The translations under genes were made by a program, and so were the position numbers. Of a DNA stretch of 64,000 nucleotides, positions 19,718 through 30,917 are shown piece by piece. The notes beneath the pieces were generated by a model. The model did no database searches, was not told the DNA's origin, and saw nothing but the letters and a program-made list of their open reading frames with translations. Source of the stretch: Buchnera aphidicola (Periphyllus testudinaceus). GTDB taxonomy: Bacteria > Pseudomonadota > Gammaproteobacteria > Enterobacterales > Enterobacteriaceae. The stretch covers positions 124,001 to 188,000 of the forward strand of contig NZ_OZ060380.1 in the NCBI RefSeq assembly GCF_964059035.1, written 5' to 3'. The number at the start of each line of letters is the position of its first letter. Position 1 is the stretch's first letter.

Positions 19718-21844
19718 ATGACACGTAAAGTTATTTTAATTCCAATAGGAAAAAATATAGATTTAACATCAGTTTCTTTAAATGTATCTAATTTTTTTAT
19801 AAAAAATAATATAAATTTTAGTTTTTGGAATCCTTTTGTAGAAACAAATAATTTAAATAATATTATAAAAAATTCTTCGTATTATTTAAAAAAAATAGAT
19901 AAATCTATTAATTTTATTAAACCAATTTTTTTAAAAAAATATTCTATATTATTAAAAAAAAAAAAATATTCTTTTTATTTAGAAAAGTTATTAGATCGTT
20001 ATAATTCTCATAATATTAAAAAATTTGTTTTAATAGAAGGTATTACATTTTTTAAAAATATTTCAACAAATTTTTTTAATCAGTTAAATTTAGATATATC
20101 AAGAATTTTAAATGCGTCTATAATTTTTGTAATTACTCCAGAAAATAATTTTTTTGAAGATTTTCGTTATAAATTTCATTTTATAAATAGTTTTTTTTTA
20201 CAAAATACGTCTTCTGAAATTTTAGGAGTTTTTATTAATTCACATGAATCAAAAATTTTAACAAATCTGAAAAATAATTTTTTACCTTATTCTAAAGAAT
20301 TTAAGTTTAAAGAAAAAAAAGATGTTTTAAATAGTTTTTTTAATTATAAAAATATTCCAATATTAGGAATTTGTTCTTTTTATAAAAACAATTTTTCTAT
20401 TAAATTAGATTTATTTATGAAATTATTATTTGCTACTCCTTTATTTTTTTTAAATAAAAAAGAAAATATTATTAAATTAATAATTTTTTTTGAAATTAAA
20501 TATATAAAAAAAATTGATAGTTTTAATAAAAATACATTATTAATTATTTGTTCAAACGATTTACATTATCTTGAAAAAATATTTATTAATACAAAAATAA
20601 AAATAAATTTTTTTGTATTATGTATAGGAAACAACAAATCTTATATTTTAAATAGTAAAATTTATAAAATATTTAAAAAAAATAAAGTTTCAATTTTTTT
20701 TAAAAATATTAATATTATAAATTTATTATTTTATTTAAATCATGTTATTGATGTATATAAAAAGAAAAATATTAAAGAAATTTATAAAAAAAATATATCT
20801 ACGTCTTGTATATCTACAAATTTAAATTCTATATTTTTAAAAAAATTTACAAAAAAAAATTTTTCTTTGTACAAATTTTTATATCAATTAAAAAAATTAT
20901 CAAAACAAGAAAGAAAAACAATTATTTTACCTGAAGGTGAAAATAAAAAAATTATTCAAGCTGTTTATTTATGTTATAAATTAAAATTGTGTAATTGCAT
21001 TATTTTAGGAAATTTAAAAAAAATTTATAAAAAATTTTTATTATTAGGACTTTCTGTTCCAAAAAAATTAAAAATTTATGATCCTAAAGATATTAGTAAA
21101 AAATATATAAAAATTTATAAAAATATAAATAATAGTTTATCCATTAATGAATGTAAAAAAATTTTAGCAAAAAATACAATAATTTTATCAATGTTAATGT
21201 TAATAACAGATAAAAAATATAATGGTGTAGTTGCTGGAATTATAAATACTACTGCAAATGTTATACGTCCTGCATTAAAAATAGTAAAAATGAAAAATAA
21301 TACACGTTTAATTTCTTCTATATTTTTTATGTTATTTCCAGATAAAGTTCTTATATACGGTGATTGTGCTATTAATATTAATCCTACTGCAGTAGATTTA
21401 TCTGAAATAGCAATACAATCTGCAGAGTCTGCAAAAATTTTTAAAATAGTTCCTAAAATAGCTATGTTGTCATATTCTACTAAAGATTCTGGTTCTGGAG
21501 AAATGGTAGATAAAGTAAAAATAGCAACTGAATTAGTTCGTAAGAAACGTCCTGATTTAATTGTAGAAGGTCCAATACAATATGATGCAGCTACTAATTT
21601 TGATATATCTAAAATTAAATTTAAAAATTCTAAAATTTTAGGAGATGCTAATATTTTTATTTTTCCAGATTTAAATAGTGGAAATATTACTTATAAAGCT
21701 GTTCAAAGAACATGTTTTACATTTTCTTTAGGACCTATGATTCAAGGTTTAAAAAAACCAGTTAATGATCTTTCAAGAGGAGCTTCTGTAGATGATATTT
21801 TATATACAATAGCATTAACTGCAGTTCAATCTATTAAGTATTAA
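19718..21844 (+). CDS. pta: Phosphate acetyltransferase
   Basis: Interconverts acetyl-CoA and acetyl phosphate, feeding ackA. The 708 aa (E. coli 714) span the long form: an N-terminal P-loop/BioD-like regulatory domain (about 1-370) and a C-terminal catalytic domain (about 385-708). The catalytic domain is well kept (RKTIILPEGENKKIIQA, TTANVIRPAL, GDCAININPTA, MLSYSTKDSGSG, EGPIQYDAA, FPDLNSGN, NDLSRGASVDDI). The N-terminal domain is badly diverged, and its phosphate-loop-like segment reads IPIGKNIDLTS where E. coli has PTGTSVGLTS. A run of 13 A's at 19964-19976 encodes poly-Lys. AAGGG precedes the ATG. Confidence 0.95.
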   Translation: MTRKVILIPIGKNIDLTSVSLNVSNFFIKNNINFSFWNPFVETNNLNNIIKNSSYYLKKIDKSINFIKPIFLKKYSILLKKKKYSFYLEKLLDRYNSHNIKKFVLIEGITFFKNISTNFFNQLNLDISRILNASIIFVITPENNFFEDFRYKFHFINSFFLQNTSSEILGVFINSHESKILTNLKNNFLPYSKEFKFKEKKDVLNSFFNYKNIPILGICSFYKNNFSIKLDLFMKLLFATPLFFLNKKENIIKLIIFFEIKYIKKIDSFNKNTLLIICSNDLHYLEKIFINTKIKINFFVLCIGNNKSYILNSKIYKIFKKNKVSIFFKNINIINLLFYLNHVIDVYKKKNIKEIYKKNISTSCISTNLNSIFLKKFTKKNFSLYKFLYQLKKLSKQERKTIILPEGENKKIIQAVYLCYKLKLCNCIILGNLKKIYKKFLLLGLSVPKKLKIYDPKDISKKYIKIYKNINNSLSINECKKILAKNTIILSMLMLITDKKYNGVVAGIINTTANVIRPALKIVKMKNNTRLISSIFFMLFPDKVLIYGDCAININPTAVDLSEIAIQSAESAKIFKIVPKIAMLSYSTKDSGSGEMVDKVKIATELVRKKRPDLIVEGPIQYDAATNFDISKIKFKNSKILGDANIFIFPDLNSGNITYKAVQRTCFTFSLGPMIQGLKKPVNDLSRGASVDDILYTIALTAVQSIKY

Positions 21845-21862
21845 TTATATTTATTTTTTTAG

Positions 21863-21888
21863 AATATAAAAATTTATATTTTTATATT
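21863..21888. terminator. Convergent hairpin pta/yfaE
   Basis: AATATAAAAA pairs with TTTTTATATT over 10 bp with a 6-base loop. The right arm runs into the yfaE stop. All pairs are A-T, so support is moderate at best. Confidence 0.3.
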
Positions 21889-22142
21889 TTTATAATAATA
21901 TTACTAATTACTGAACAACAACAGGATAGAATTTCATTTTTTTGCAAAGAAGCTAAAGTATTTTTTTTAAAATACAATATTTTTCCTTTAAGAAGAATTA
22001 TTCGACAAGTTCCACAATAACCTTCTTTGCATTGGTAGTCTATTTTAATATTTTTTTTTAATAATGTTGTTAACAAAATTTTTTTTTTTTTTATATATAT
22101 TATTTTAGAATTTTTATTTTTTATTATAATTTTTCTTGTCAT
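21882..22142 (-). CDS. yfaE: 2Fe-2S ferredoxin-like protein, NrdB cofactor maintenance
   Basis: YfaE helps assemble and maintain the diferric-tyrosyl cofactor of class Ia ribonucleotide reductase in E. coli. The 86 aa (E. coli 84) carry a plant-type [2Fe-2S] pattern: C38, C43 and C46 in CKEGYCGTC, then the triple Cys 74-76 in SCCCS. It lies directly after nrdB, with its ATG abutting the nrdB stop without a gap, which points to coupled translation in an nrdA-nrdB-yfaE operon. Confidence 0.93.
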   Translation of the reverse strand: MTRKIIIKNKNSKIIYIKKKKILLTTLLKKNIKIDYQCKEGYCGTCRIILLKGKILYFKKNTLASLQKNEILSCCCSVISNIIIKI

Positions 22143-23270
22143 TTATAATTTAAAGTTTTTGAAATAATTTTTTGATATGTTAGAATCTATTTGCCCAACA
22201 AGATAAGATGTAGTTTCGGTTTCTTGTGGAGCGAATTGAACGTTATCAGAAATTAACCAAGAATTTATCCAAGGAAGAGGATTAGAAAAAATTTTAAAAT
22301 ATGGTTTAAAACCAATAGCTTTAAGTCTAATATTTGTAATATATTCTATATATTGACATAATATTTCTTCATTTAAACCTAGCATAGATCCATTTTTAAA
22401 AAGATATTTTGCCCAATTTTTTTCTTGTTCTGCTACTGTAATAAATATTTTATATGCTTGATTTTTATATTTTAAACTTGTTTTTAACATTCCTTCATTT
22501 TTTTTTTGATGAAAAATATTTATTATATGTTGAGTTCCAGTTAGATGTAAAGCTTCATCTCTTGCAATTAATTTAATTATTTTAGCATTTCCTTCCATTA
22601 TTTCTCTTTCAGCAAACGCAAATGAACAAGCGAAACTTACATAAAATCGAATAGCTTCTAAAGCATTTACACTTATTAAACATAAATATAATTTTTTTTG
22701 CATTTTTTTAAAATTAATTTTTTGCTTGTTTTTATTAATTATTTTTTTTTTATCGTCATATAAATTCCAATAATATATTGATTTAATTAAATTATCATAA
22801 TATTTTGAAATGTCTTTTGCTCTATTTGAAATATTTTTATTATTAATAATATTATCAAATATTAAATTAGGAGAATTAGTAATATTTCTTATTATATGTG
22901 TATATGATCTTGAATGAATTGTTTCTGAAAAAGACCATGTTTCTATCCATGTTTCTAATTCAGGTAATGATACAATTGGCAAAAAAGATATGTTTGGGCT
23001 TCTTCCTTGTATAGAATCTAATAAAGTTTGATATTTTAAATTACTTGTAAAGATATGTTTTTCATGTTCAGGTAATTTTTGAAAATCTATTCTATCTTTT
23101 GATAAATCGATTTCTTCAGGTCTCCAAAAAAAAGATAGTTGTTTTTCTGTAATTTTTTCAAAAATAGTATATTTTTGTTGGTCATATCTAGATATATTTA
23201 CTGATTGCCCAAAAAACATTGGTTCTTTTAATTGATTATTTTTTTTTTTAGAAAAAGTGCTAAATTTCAT
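22143..23270 (-). CDS. nrdB: Ribonucleoside-diphosphate reductase 1 subunit beta
   Basis: The small subunit of aerobic class Ia ribonucleotide reductase; it houses the diiron centre and tyrosyl radical. From ATG at 23270 it is 375 aa (E. coli 376). Iron ligands and the radical Tyr appear as D85, E116, H119 and Y123 within [20 protein letters not shown] and the following RSYTH. The later ligands lie in [17 protein letters not shown] and [13 protein letters not shown]. The ending YLVGQIDSN fits the tail that contacts NrdA. The frame is open to 23348, but that would overlap nrdA by 59 bp without homology. Confidence 0.96.
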   Translation of the reverse strand: MKFSTFSKKKNNQLKEPMFFGQSVNISRYDQQKYTIFEKITEKQLSFFWRPEEIDLSKDRIDFQKLPEHEKHIFTSNLKYQTLLDSIQGRSPNISFLPIVSLPELETWIETWSFSETIHSRSYTHIIRNITNSPNLIFDNIINNKNISNRAKDISKYYDNLIKSIYYWNLYDDKKKIINKNKQKINFKKMQKKLYLCLISVNALEAIRFYVSFACSFAFAEREIMEGNAKIIKLIARDEALHLTGTQHIINIFHQKKNEGMLKTSLKYKNQAYKIFITVAEQEKNWAKYLFKNGSMLGLNEEILCQYIEYITNIRLKAIGFKPYFKIFSNPLPWINSWLISDNVQFAPQETETTSYLVGQIDSNISKNYFKNFKL

Positions 23271-23289
23271 TTTTTTTAAATTTTCTTTT

Positions 23290-25575
23290 TTAAAGAAAAC
23301 ATGCTCCGCTATTACAGTTTGAATCTTTATTTTTATCAAATAATTCATTTGTTAAATTTTTAGATTCATCTTTAGTATTTTGGTAATATAATGTTTTAAT
23401 TCCATATTTATATGCTGTAAGTAAATCATGTATTAATTGTTTCATTGGAATTTTTTCATTTAAAAATTTTTTTGGATCATAGTTTGTATTAGTTGAAATA
23501 GATTGATCAATGAATTTTTGAATTATTCCAGATAATTGTAAATATCCTGTGTTATTTGGAATATTCCATAGTAATTCATAGTATGATTTTAGTTTGTTGT
23601 ATTCAGGAACAATTTGTTTTAATATTCCATCTTTTGAAATTTTAATACTTACAAAACCTCTTGGAGGTTCAATTCCATTAGTTGCATTAGATATTTGAGA
23701 AGACGTTTCTGAAGGCATTTGTGCAGATAAAGTAGAATTTCTTAATCCATATTTTAGTATTTTTTTTCGTAATTTTTCCCAATTATAATGTAAGGGTTCA
23801 GAACATATTAAATCAATATCTTTTTTATATGTGTCAATTGGTAAAATTCCTTTAGAGTAATTTGTATCTTTAAAAAATTTACATTTACCTTTTTCTTTTG
23901 CTAATTTGCAAGAGGTTTTTAAAAGATAATATTGTATAGCTTCAAACGTTCTATGAGTTAATTTGTTTGCGCTTCCATCAGAATACCGAACTTTATTTTT
24001 TGCTAAATAGTAAGCAAAATTTATTACACCAATACCTAATGATCTTCTATTTTTTGCGCTTTTTTCTGCAGATATTATTGGATATTCTTGATAATCTAAT
24101 ATTTCATCTAAAGCTCGAACTATTAGATTAGAAATATTATAAATATCTTTTAGTGATTTTATTGTTCCTAAATTAATAGCGGATAATGTACAAAGAGCGA
24201 TTTCTCCGTTTTTATCGTTAATATTGTTAATTGGTTTAGTAGGTAATGTAATTTCTAAACATAAATTAGATTGTTTTATTGGTGATTTTTTAGGATTAAA
24301 AGCGCTATGAGAATTACAATGATCAACGTTTTGAATATAAATTCTACCAGTCGAAGTTCTTTCTTTGAGTATTAATGTAAATAAATCTAATGCATTAATT
24401 ATTTTTTTTCTGATTTTTTTATTATTTTCATATTTTATGTAAAGTTTTTTAAATTTTTTTTGATCAGAAAAAAAATATTTATATAAATTTGGAACTTCAG
24501 ATGGGCTAAATAAAGTAATTTTTTTATTTAGTATCATTCTTTTATACATTAATTTATTAATTTGTACAGCATAATCCATATGTCTAATTCTATTTTCTTC
24601 TATTCCTCTATTATTTTTTAGAACAATTAAATTTTCAATTTCTAAATGCCAAATTGGATAAAATAAGGTAGCTGAACCTCCTCTAACTCCTCCTTGTGAA
24701 CAAGATTTTACTGCTGTTTGAAAATGTTTATAAAATGGTATACATCCTGTATGAAAAGCTTCTCCATTTCTAATAGAGCTTCCAATGGCTCTAATTTTTC
24801 CTGCATTAATTCCAATACCCGCTCTTCTAGAAACATATTTTATTATTGCGTTAGATGTAGCATTAATTGAATCTAAATTATCATCACATTCAATTAATAC
24901 ACATGAACTAAATTGTTTAGTTGGAGTTCTTACACCAGCCATTATAGGTGTAGGTAATGATATTTTAAATGTAGAAATAGCATTATAAAATTTTTTAATA
25001 TATTTTAATCTATTTTTTTTTGGATATTTTATAAATATACATGCAGAAATTAAAATATATAAAAATTGTGCAGTTTCATATATTTTTCCTGTAATTCTAT
25101 TTTTTATTAGATATTTTCCTTCCATTTGTTTAATTGCTGCATATGAAAAATTCATGTCTCTTTTATGGTCAACAAAATTATTTATGATATTAATTTCTTT
25201 TTTTGAATACATTTTTAATAAATTTTTATCATATTTTTTTTTTTTTATCATTTTTTTTATATGTTTATATAAAGTAGGAGGATAAAATTGTCCATATGCT
25301 TTTTTTCTTAAATGAAAAACAACTAATCTAGCCGATAGATATTGATAATCTGTATTTTTTTTTGAAATTAAGTCGGCTGCTGATTTAATTAAAGTTTCAT
25401 GAATATTAATTGTTGTAATACCATTATAAAATTGTATTCTTGATTTTAATTCTATTTGAGAAATAGAAATTTTCTTTAGTCCTTTAGATGCCCAGTTTAA
25501 TACTTTATGAATTTTTTCTAAGTTAATTTTTTCTTTTTTTCCGTTTCTTTTTATGACATATAATTTTTGTTTCAT
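23290..25575 (-). CDS. nrdA: Ribonucleoside-diphosphate reductase 1 subunit alpha
   Basis: The catalytic subunit that reduces NDPs to dNDPs. It has 761 aa, identical in length to E. coli. The N-terminal ATP-cone is present ([20 protein letters not shown]). Active-site cysteines are visible in [18 protein letters not shown] and IALCTLS, and the C-terminal redox pair in CNSGACFL. Other signatures are [26 protein letters not shown] and [21 protein letters not shown]. First gene of nrdA-nrdB-yfaE. Confidence 0.98.
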   Translation of the reverse strand: MKQKLYVIKRNGKKEKINLEKIHKVLNWASKGLKKISISQIELKSRIQFYNGITTINIHETLIKSAADLISKKNTDYQYLSARLVVFHLRKKAYGQFYPPTLYKHIKKMIKKKKYDKNLLKMYSKKEINIINNFVDHKRDMNFSYAAIKQMEGKYLIKNRITGKIYETAQFLYILISACIFIKYPKKNRLKYIKKFYNAISTFKISLPTPIMAGVRTPTKQFSSCVLIECDDNLDSINATSNAIIKYVSRRAGIGINAGKIRAIGSSIRNGEAFHTGCIPFYKHFQTAVKSCSQGGVRGGSATLFYPIWHLEIENLIVLKNNRGIEENRIRHMDYAVQINKLMYKRMILNKKITLFSPSEVPNLYKYFFSDQKKFKKLYIKYENNKKIRKKIINALDLFTLILKERTSTGRIYIQNVDHCNSHSAFNPKKSPIKQSNLCLEITLPTKPINNINDKNGEIALCTLSAINLGTIKSLKDIYNISNLIVRALDEILDYQEYPIISAEKSAKNRRSLGIGVINFAYYLAKNKVRYSDGSANKLTHRTFEAIQYYLLKTSCKLAKEKGKCKFFKDTNYSKGILPIDTYKKDIDLICSEPLHYNWEKLRKKILKYGLRNSTLSAQMPSETSSQISNATNGIEPPRGFVSIKISKDGILKQIVPEYNKLKSYYELLWNIPNNTGYLQLSGIIQKFIDQSISTNTNYDPKKFLNEKIPMKQLIHDLLTAYKYGIKTLYYQNTKDESKNLTNELFDKNKDSNCNSGACFL

Positions 25576-25692
25576 GTCAATCTACCTATTTAAAAAATTT
25601 TTTTTATTTTTAAAATTTTATTATTTTTTAAATTTTATTTTTAATAAATAAATATTACGTAAAATACATTTTTTTGTTGTATTTCTATTATT

Positions 25693-28203
25693 TTATAGAA
25701 GATCTTCTTGAATTTTTTGTAATCCTACTACTTTTTCTTTTTTAAACATTCGTATTAATATTACTCCTTGAGTGTTTCTTTTTAAAATATTTATTTCAGA
25801 TACTCGAGTTCGCACTAATTTTCCAGAGTTTGTAATAATAATTATTTGATTTTTTTCGTTTACTTGGATTGCTTTTACAACAGATTTATTTTTTTTTGTA
25901 ATTTTTATTGAAATTACTCCTTTTGTAGCTCTTGATTTTATAGGAAATTCTTTAATATGAGTTCTTTTTCCGTATCCTTTTTTTGTAATAACTAATATTT
26001 CTCCTTTTTTTTTCGGAATAATTAAAGAAACTACTTTATCTTTTTTCTCTATTTTAATTCCTTTTACACCGGTAGCTGTTCTTCCCATAGATCTTACGTA
26101 TTTTTCTGAGAATTGAACTACTTTTCCTTTAGATGTAAATAACATAATATTATCATTTCCACTAGTTAATGAAACTCCTATTAATTCATCATTTTTTTTT
26201 AAATTAAGCGCAATAATTCCTTTATTTCTAGGATTTTGAAATTTTTTTAAAGAAGTTTTTTTAACTATTCCTAAAGCAGTTGCCATAAATATATTTTTTT
26301 TATTTTGATTTTTATTTAATGCTAAAATAGCAGTTATACGTTCTTTTTTATTTAAAGGTAATAAATTTACTATAGGTTTTCCTCGAGAATTTCTATTAGA
26401 TTCTGGTAATTGATATACTTTCATCCAATATATGATTCCTTTACTAGAAAAACATAATATTGTATCATGAGTATTTGCTATTAATAAATTTTCTATATAA
26501 TCTTTTGGTTTTACTTTAGCAGCATATTTTCCTTTTCCTCCTCTTTTTTGTGCTTCATATTCTGTAATTGGTTGATATTTTACATAACCTGAATGTGATA
26601 AAGTAACTACGACATCTTCTGAAGTAATCATATCTTGTATAGTAATATTTGATGTTTTATCTGTTATTTCTGTTTTTCTATTGTCTCCAAATTTTTTTTT
26701 AATTAGTTTGAGTTCTTTTTTTATCACTTGAATCATTTTTTTATCATCTTTTAATATTTTTTTTAAATTAGATATTTTTTGTTTAAATTTTAAATATTGT
26801 AAAATAATTTTTTTGTGTTCTAGATTTGTTAAGCGATTTAATTTAGTGTTTAATATTTTATTAACTTGTATAATAGAAAAAATATATTTTTTGTATTGAA
26901 TATTTTTTTTAATTTTATTTTTTCTAACAATTAATTTTTTTATAGAATTACTTATATTCCATTTTTGTGATAATAAAGAAGTTCTTGCTTGTTTTGTTTT
27001 ATTAGATTTTTTTATGCAAGATATAATTTTATCAATATTTTCTAAAGCAATTGTTAAACCTTCAAGTAAGACAATTTTTTTTTTATATTTTTTATAATTG
27101 AATATACATCTTCTAGTGACTATTTCTTTTCTATGTGAAATAAAAGATTGTAGTATTTCTTTTAAGTTCATTAATTTTGGTTTTCCTTGATATAATGCAA
27201 CCATATTAATTCCAAAAGAAATTTGTAAAGATGTTAATTTATATAATTTATTTAAAATAATTTCAGAAATAAATTCTTTTTTAATTTCAATTACAATTCT
27301 CATTCCATCTTTATCACTTTCATCTCTTAAAGCAGAAATTCCTTCTATTTTTTTTTCTTTAATTAAGTTTGCAATTTTTTCTATTAATCGTGATTTATTT
27401 ATTTGGTATGGTAATTGAAATATTATTATAGATTTTTTTTGTGTTTTAATGTTATTTTCAATTTTTACTCGAGCTCTAATATAAATTTTTCCTTTTCCAG
27501 TTTTATATGCTTTTTTTATTCCTGATTTTCCATTAATAATTCCAAATGTAGGAAAATCTGGACCAGGTATATATTTCATTAAACTTTCTAAATTAATTTG
27601 TGGATTTTTTATATATTTTAAACAAGCGTTGATTGTTTCATTTAAATTATGTGGAGGGATATTTGTAGCCATTCCAACAGCAATTCCAGATGATCCATTT
27701 ATTAATAGATTTGGTATTTCTGCAGGAAGAATTTCTGGTATTTTTTCAGATCCATCATAGTTTTTTATAAATTTTACTGTATTTTTATCTAAATCATTTA
27801 ATAGAGTATGTGCTATTTTTGACATTCTTATTTCTGTATATCGCATTGCGGCCGGGGAATCGCCATCTATTGATCCAAAATTTCCTTGTCCATCTATTAA
27901 CATATATCTTAATGAAAAAAATTGAGCCATTCTTACAATTGAATCATATACAGCGGTATCTCCATGAGGATGATATTTTCCAATAACGTCTCCAACAATT
28001 CTAGCAGATTTTTTGTATGGTTTATTCCATTTATTATTTAGTATATGCATAGCAAAAAGTATTCTTCTATGAACAGGTTTTAAACCATCTCTTGCATCGG
28101 GAAGAGCTCTTCCAACAATTACTGACATAGCATAATCTAAATAAGAATTTTTAAGTTCTTTTTCAATTTCTACTTCTATTATTTCTTTTGCAAATTTGTT
28201 CAT
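25693..28203 (-). CDS. gyrA: DNA gyrase subunit A
   Basis: The breakage-reunion subunit of DNA gyrase. The catalytic Tyr is Y122 in [12 protein letters not shown], at the E. coli position. The N-terminal region shows [37 protein letters not shown] and [16 protein letters not shown]. The GyrA box of the DNA-wrapping C-terminal domain is QKRGGKGK. Length is 836 aa against about 875; the acidic C-terminal tail of E. coli is missing. The coiled-coil part (about residues 400-480) is Lys/Ile-rich. It diverges from the DUF2076 gene. Confidence 0.98.
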   Translation of the reverse strand: MNKFAKEIIEVEIEKELKNSYLDYAMSVIVGRALPDARDGLKPVHRRILFAMHILNNKWNKPYKKSARIVGDVIGKYHPHGDTAVYDSIVRMAQFFSLRYMLIDGQGNFGSIDGDSPAAMRYTEIRMSKIAHTLLNDLDKNTVKFIKNYDGSEKIPEILPAEIPNLLINGSSGIAVGMATNIPPHNLNETINACLKYIKNPQINLESLMKYIPGPDFPTFGIINGKSGIKKAYKTGKGKIYIRARVKIENNIKTQKKSIIIFQLPYQINKSRLIEKIANLIKEKKIEGISALRDESDKDGMRIVIEIKKEFISEIILNKLYKLTSLQISFGINMVALYQGKPKLMNLKEILQSFISHRKEIVTRRCIFNYKKYKKKIVLLEGLTIALENIDKIISCIKKSNKTKQARTSLLSQKWNISNSIKKLIVRKNKIKKNIQYKKYIFSIIQVNKILNTKLNRLTNLEHKKIILQYLKFKQKISNLKKILKDDKKMIQVIKKELKLIKKKFGDNRKTEITDKTSNITIQDMITSEDVVVTLSHSGYVKYQPITEYEAQKRGGKGKYAAKVKPKDYIENLLIANTHDTILCFSSKGIIYWMKVYQLPESNRNSRGKPIVNLLPLNKKERITAILALNKNQNKKNIFMATALGIVKKTSLKKFQNPRNKGIIALNLKKNDELIGVSLTSGNDNIMLFTSKGKVVQFSEKYVRSMGRTATGVKGIKIEKKDKVVSLIIPKKKGEILVITKKGYGKRTHIKEFPIKSRATKGVISIKITKKNKSVVKAIQVNEKNQIIIITNSGKLVRTRVSEINILKRNTQGVILIRMFKKEKVVGLQKIQEDLL

Positions 28204-28482
28204 TAAATTGCTTCTCTTATATATAATTTTAAACCTTTATTTTTTGTTATAATTATAACATATTGAAGTGATTCGGTGAATCTTAGCTAGATATAATTTA
28301 GAAAAAATAAGATTAGAATTTATAATTTTTATAAAATAGAGTTTTACTATTTTTATATTTTATTTTAAAATATTTATAATATTTATTTTTTTATTTTATT
28401 TTTATTTTTTTTTAAAATTGTTAATATATTGATAAATTTGAAATTTATTACTTAAATAAAAATTAATTGATTAAAGGAAAAT

Positions 28483-29286
28483 ATGGATAATAAAGAAAAA
28501 AATTTAATCATTGATTTATTTAAACGATTAAAAAAAGCTGAAAATGATTCATCAGAAAGAGATAAAAAAGCAGAAATTTTTATTAAAGATTGTATTTTTA
28601 ATCAACCTAATTCTGTGTATTATATGATTCAAATTATTTTAATTCAGGAAGTTGCTATTAAAAAATTACATAATTCTATAAAAAGTTTTCAAAAAAAAAA
28701 TAAAAAATTTTCTAATATTAAAAGTAAAAAAAGTTTTTTATCTGGTTTATTAGATAAATATATACCGTCTTCAAAAAAAGATAATTCAGATGTTTTTAAT
28801 TCTAAAGAAAGTTTAACTTCTAATTCTAATAATAATTATATTCCAAAAAATAGAATTTTAAATGAAAGTACAAGTTCATATAATGGAGGAAGTAGTTTTT
28901 TTAGTCAAGCTTTACAAACTGCTGCTGGGGTTGCAGGAGGAATGATAGCTGGAAATATGTTAATGAATTTGTTTAAAAAAAATAAGCAAGATAATTTTAA
29001 TAGTTTTGATGAAAATTATATTGTTGAAGAAATACAAGACGTTAACAATAATAATTTTGAAGAATCATTAATTTCAAATAAATTATTATCAGAAAATTTA
29101 GATTATGAAAGAGATTTAAATGATTTTCCAGAAAATAATGTTTCTATTGAAAATGAAAATTTTTTAAATAATGAAAATGAAAATACAGATATTAAAAATA
29201 TTTTAGAAGATGATAAATATAATAATTTTGATGATGAAAATTTTTCTAATAATGTATTAGAAGATGACGAAGATAATAATTATTAA
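28483..29286 (+). CDS. DUF2076 family protein with acidic Asn-rich tail
   Basis: Function unknown. The N-terminal 65 residues (IIDLFKRLKKAENDSSERDK, then NQPNSVYYMIQIILIQEVAI) match the DUF2076 family as I remember it. A second match lies in the middle: FFSQALQTAAGVAGGMIAGN, a glycine-rich hydrophobic segment at about residues 144-165 that may sit in or on a membrane. The stretch between them is Ser/Lys/Asn-rich. The last 95 residues are strongly acidic and Asn-rich, with repeated ED-D-NN units (EDDKYNNF, EDDEDNNY). It has a clear AAAGGAAA ribosome binding site. It lies between divergent gyrA and convergent ahpC, a position I recall for an uncharacterised Buchnera protein. Confidence 0.85.
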   Translation: MDNKEKNLIIDLFKRLKKAENDSSERDKKAEIFIKDCIFNQPNSVYYMIQIILIQEVAIKKLHNSIKSFQKKNKKFSNIKSKKSFLSGLLDKYIPSSKKDNSDVFNSKESLTSNSNNNYIPKNRILNESTSSYNGGSSFFSQALQTAAGVAGGMIAGNMLMNLFKKNKQDNFNSFDENYIVEEIQDVNNNNFEESLISNKLLSENLDYERDLNDFPENNVSIENENFLNNENENTDIKNILEDDKYNNFDDENFSNNVLEDDEDNNY

Positions 29287-29383
29287 AAAATATTTTATAA
29301 AAAAATATATTTTATTTATATTTTTTATTATTTATTTATAAATTTTTTATGGATATTTTTATTTTTTGATTGAATATTTTATT

Positions 29384-29436
29384 TATTCGATTAATTAATT
29401 TTCATAGTAAAAAATTTAAATTTAATTAATCGAATA
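29384..29436. terminator. Bidirectional terminator between the DUF2076 gene and ahpC
   Basis: A perfect 15-bp inverted repeat (TATTCGATTAATTAA against TTAATTAATCGAATA) has a 23-base loop and is followed on the + strand by a T-rich run. It sits between two converging genes. Confidence 0.6.
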
Positions 29437-29447
29437 TTTTTTTATTT

Positions 29448-30050
29448 TTAAATTTTATTTATATTTTTAGATAAATATTCTGATATTCCATTATAAGTAG
29501 GTTGTATTCCTTTTTTATTAATATTCCAATTTGCTGGGCAAACTTCTCCAAATTTTTTATGAAATATTAATGCATCTATTATACGTAACATATCTTGTAT
29601 ATTTCTACCATATGGAAGATCATTGATAACTTCGTGTCTTATTATTCCTTCTTCATCAATTAAAAAAGAAGCTCTTAGAGCTACTCCTAATTTAGGATGT
29701 TCTATTCCATACGATTTTTGTATTTCTCTTTTAATATCTGAAGCCATTACATATTTTATTGGTCCAATTCCACCTTTTTTATATTTAGTTTTTTGCCATG
29801 CTAAATGAACAAAAACTGAATCAAAAGATATACCGATTAATTTTACTTTTCTAATTTTGAATTCGTTATAAAGTTTATTAAATGCAATAATTTCTGATGG
29901 ACATACAAAAGTAAAATCCATTGGCCAAAAAAATAAAACAGCTTTTTTGTTTGAAATATATTTTTTAAAATTAAAATTTTCGTTTATTTTTCCATTTTTT
30001 AAAACTGCTGAAGTTGTAAAATCTGGTGCTTTTTGGGTTACTAATGACAT
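29448..30050 (-). CDS. ahpC: Peroxiredoxin (AhpC/TSA, typical 2-Cys)
   Basis: Reduces hydrogen peroxide and organic peroxides. The peroxidatic cysteine is C50 in DFTFVCPSE and the resolving cysteine is C171 in GEVCPANW, so it is a typical two-cysteine enzyme. GGIGPIKYVMASD is the conserved GGLG-type loop. Length is 200 aa. No ahpF is in the window, so its reductant is not shown here. The closest relatives are the Prx1 proteins annotated as ahpC or tsaA in Buchnera. Confidence 0.94.
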   Translation of the reverse strand: MSLVTQKAPDFTTSAVLKNGKINENFNFKKYISNKKAVLFFWPMDFTFVCPSEIIAFNKLYNEFKIRKVKLIGISFDSVFVHLAWQKTKYKKGGIGPIKYVMASDIKREIQKSYGIEHPKLGVALRASFLIDEEGIIRHEVINDLPYGRNIQDMLRIIDALIFHKKFGEVCPANWNINKKGIQPTYNGISEYLSKNINKI

Positions 30051-30917
30051 TTATAATATCTCTTATTGAAAGTTTTTTATAATAAAAATTTATTTTTATA
30101 AATTTTTTATAAAGATATAAAAAAAATATTTTTATTAAAAATATATTTTTATTATAATCTTTTATTATTTTTTTTGCATAAGATATTTTAAAAAAGTAAA
30201 AAAATTTAAATTAAATAATAAAAAATATAATTATAAATTTTAATATAATATATATTTTTTAAAATATTTTAAAAATAAATAATATAAAAAATTTTTATTA
30301 AAAAATAAAAAAATTTATTAATTTTTTTATTAAAATAAAATACATGATATAAATTAGTAATTTTATAATAAGAATTAATATTTTAAATAATCAAAAAAAT
30401 ATTTTAGTAAAATTAATAATTTAATTTTTTATTTATTTTATAAAAAAATATATTAAATAAGTTAAGTTAAATATTAATAAAAAAATAAAATTTAGATTAA
30501 AATTTTAAATAAATTTAATTAAATTAAAATTAATATTTTTATTTTTTTAAAAAATATTGTATGACATATTTTAATTATATATAAATTTAGTATAAAAAAA
30601 ATTATAAATTATTTAATTTATTAATTAATTTATATTGGAGTAATATTTTTTATAGAATATATATAATTAAAAAAAATTGTACTATTTTAAAAAATTTTTT
30701 TTTAAATTTTTTATTTATATTAGTAATATAAAATTTTTTAATAAATTTTTTATAGTAAATTAATTATTAATTAATAAGAAAAAATATTATTAATTGAAAT
30801 ATATTATGTTTTTTTAATCAATGGCTTTATTATAAAAAAGCCATTTTATTTTTTATATTTAGTTATTATTATTTTTATTTTTTTATTTTTAAATAAATAT
30901 TTTAGTTATATTTTTGT
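30051..30917. other. 867-bp gene-free stretch between ahpC and truncated grpE
   Basis: Near-pure A/T; frames on both strands are short and lack recognisable residues. The only structure I see is the hairpin at 30820-30845, oriented as a + strand terminator. As I recall, other Buchnera carry ung between ahpC and grpE; this may be where it was. Confidence 0.5.
30820..30845 (+). terminator. Orphan terminator-like hairpin
   Basis: AATGGCTTT pairs perfectly with AAAGCCATT around an 8-base loop and is followed by TTATTTTTTAT on the + strand. No + strand gene lies upstream. On the - strand it is 72 bp past the truncated grpE stop but is followed by GATTAAAAAAAC, which is not U-rich in the transcript. 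Confidence 0.5.

Noticed and set aside
28270..28282. GATTC-GGT-GAATC inverted repeat between gyrA and the DUF2076 gene.
   Set aside because: A 5-bp stem with a 3-base loop is too short to call an operator or terminator by itself.
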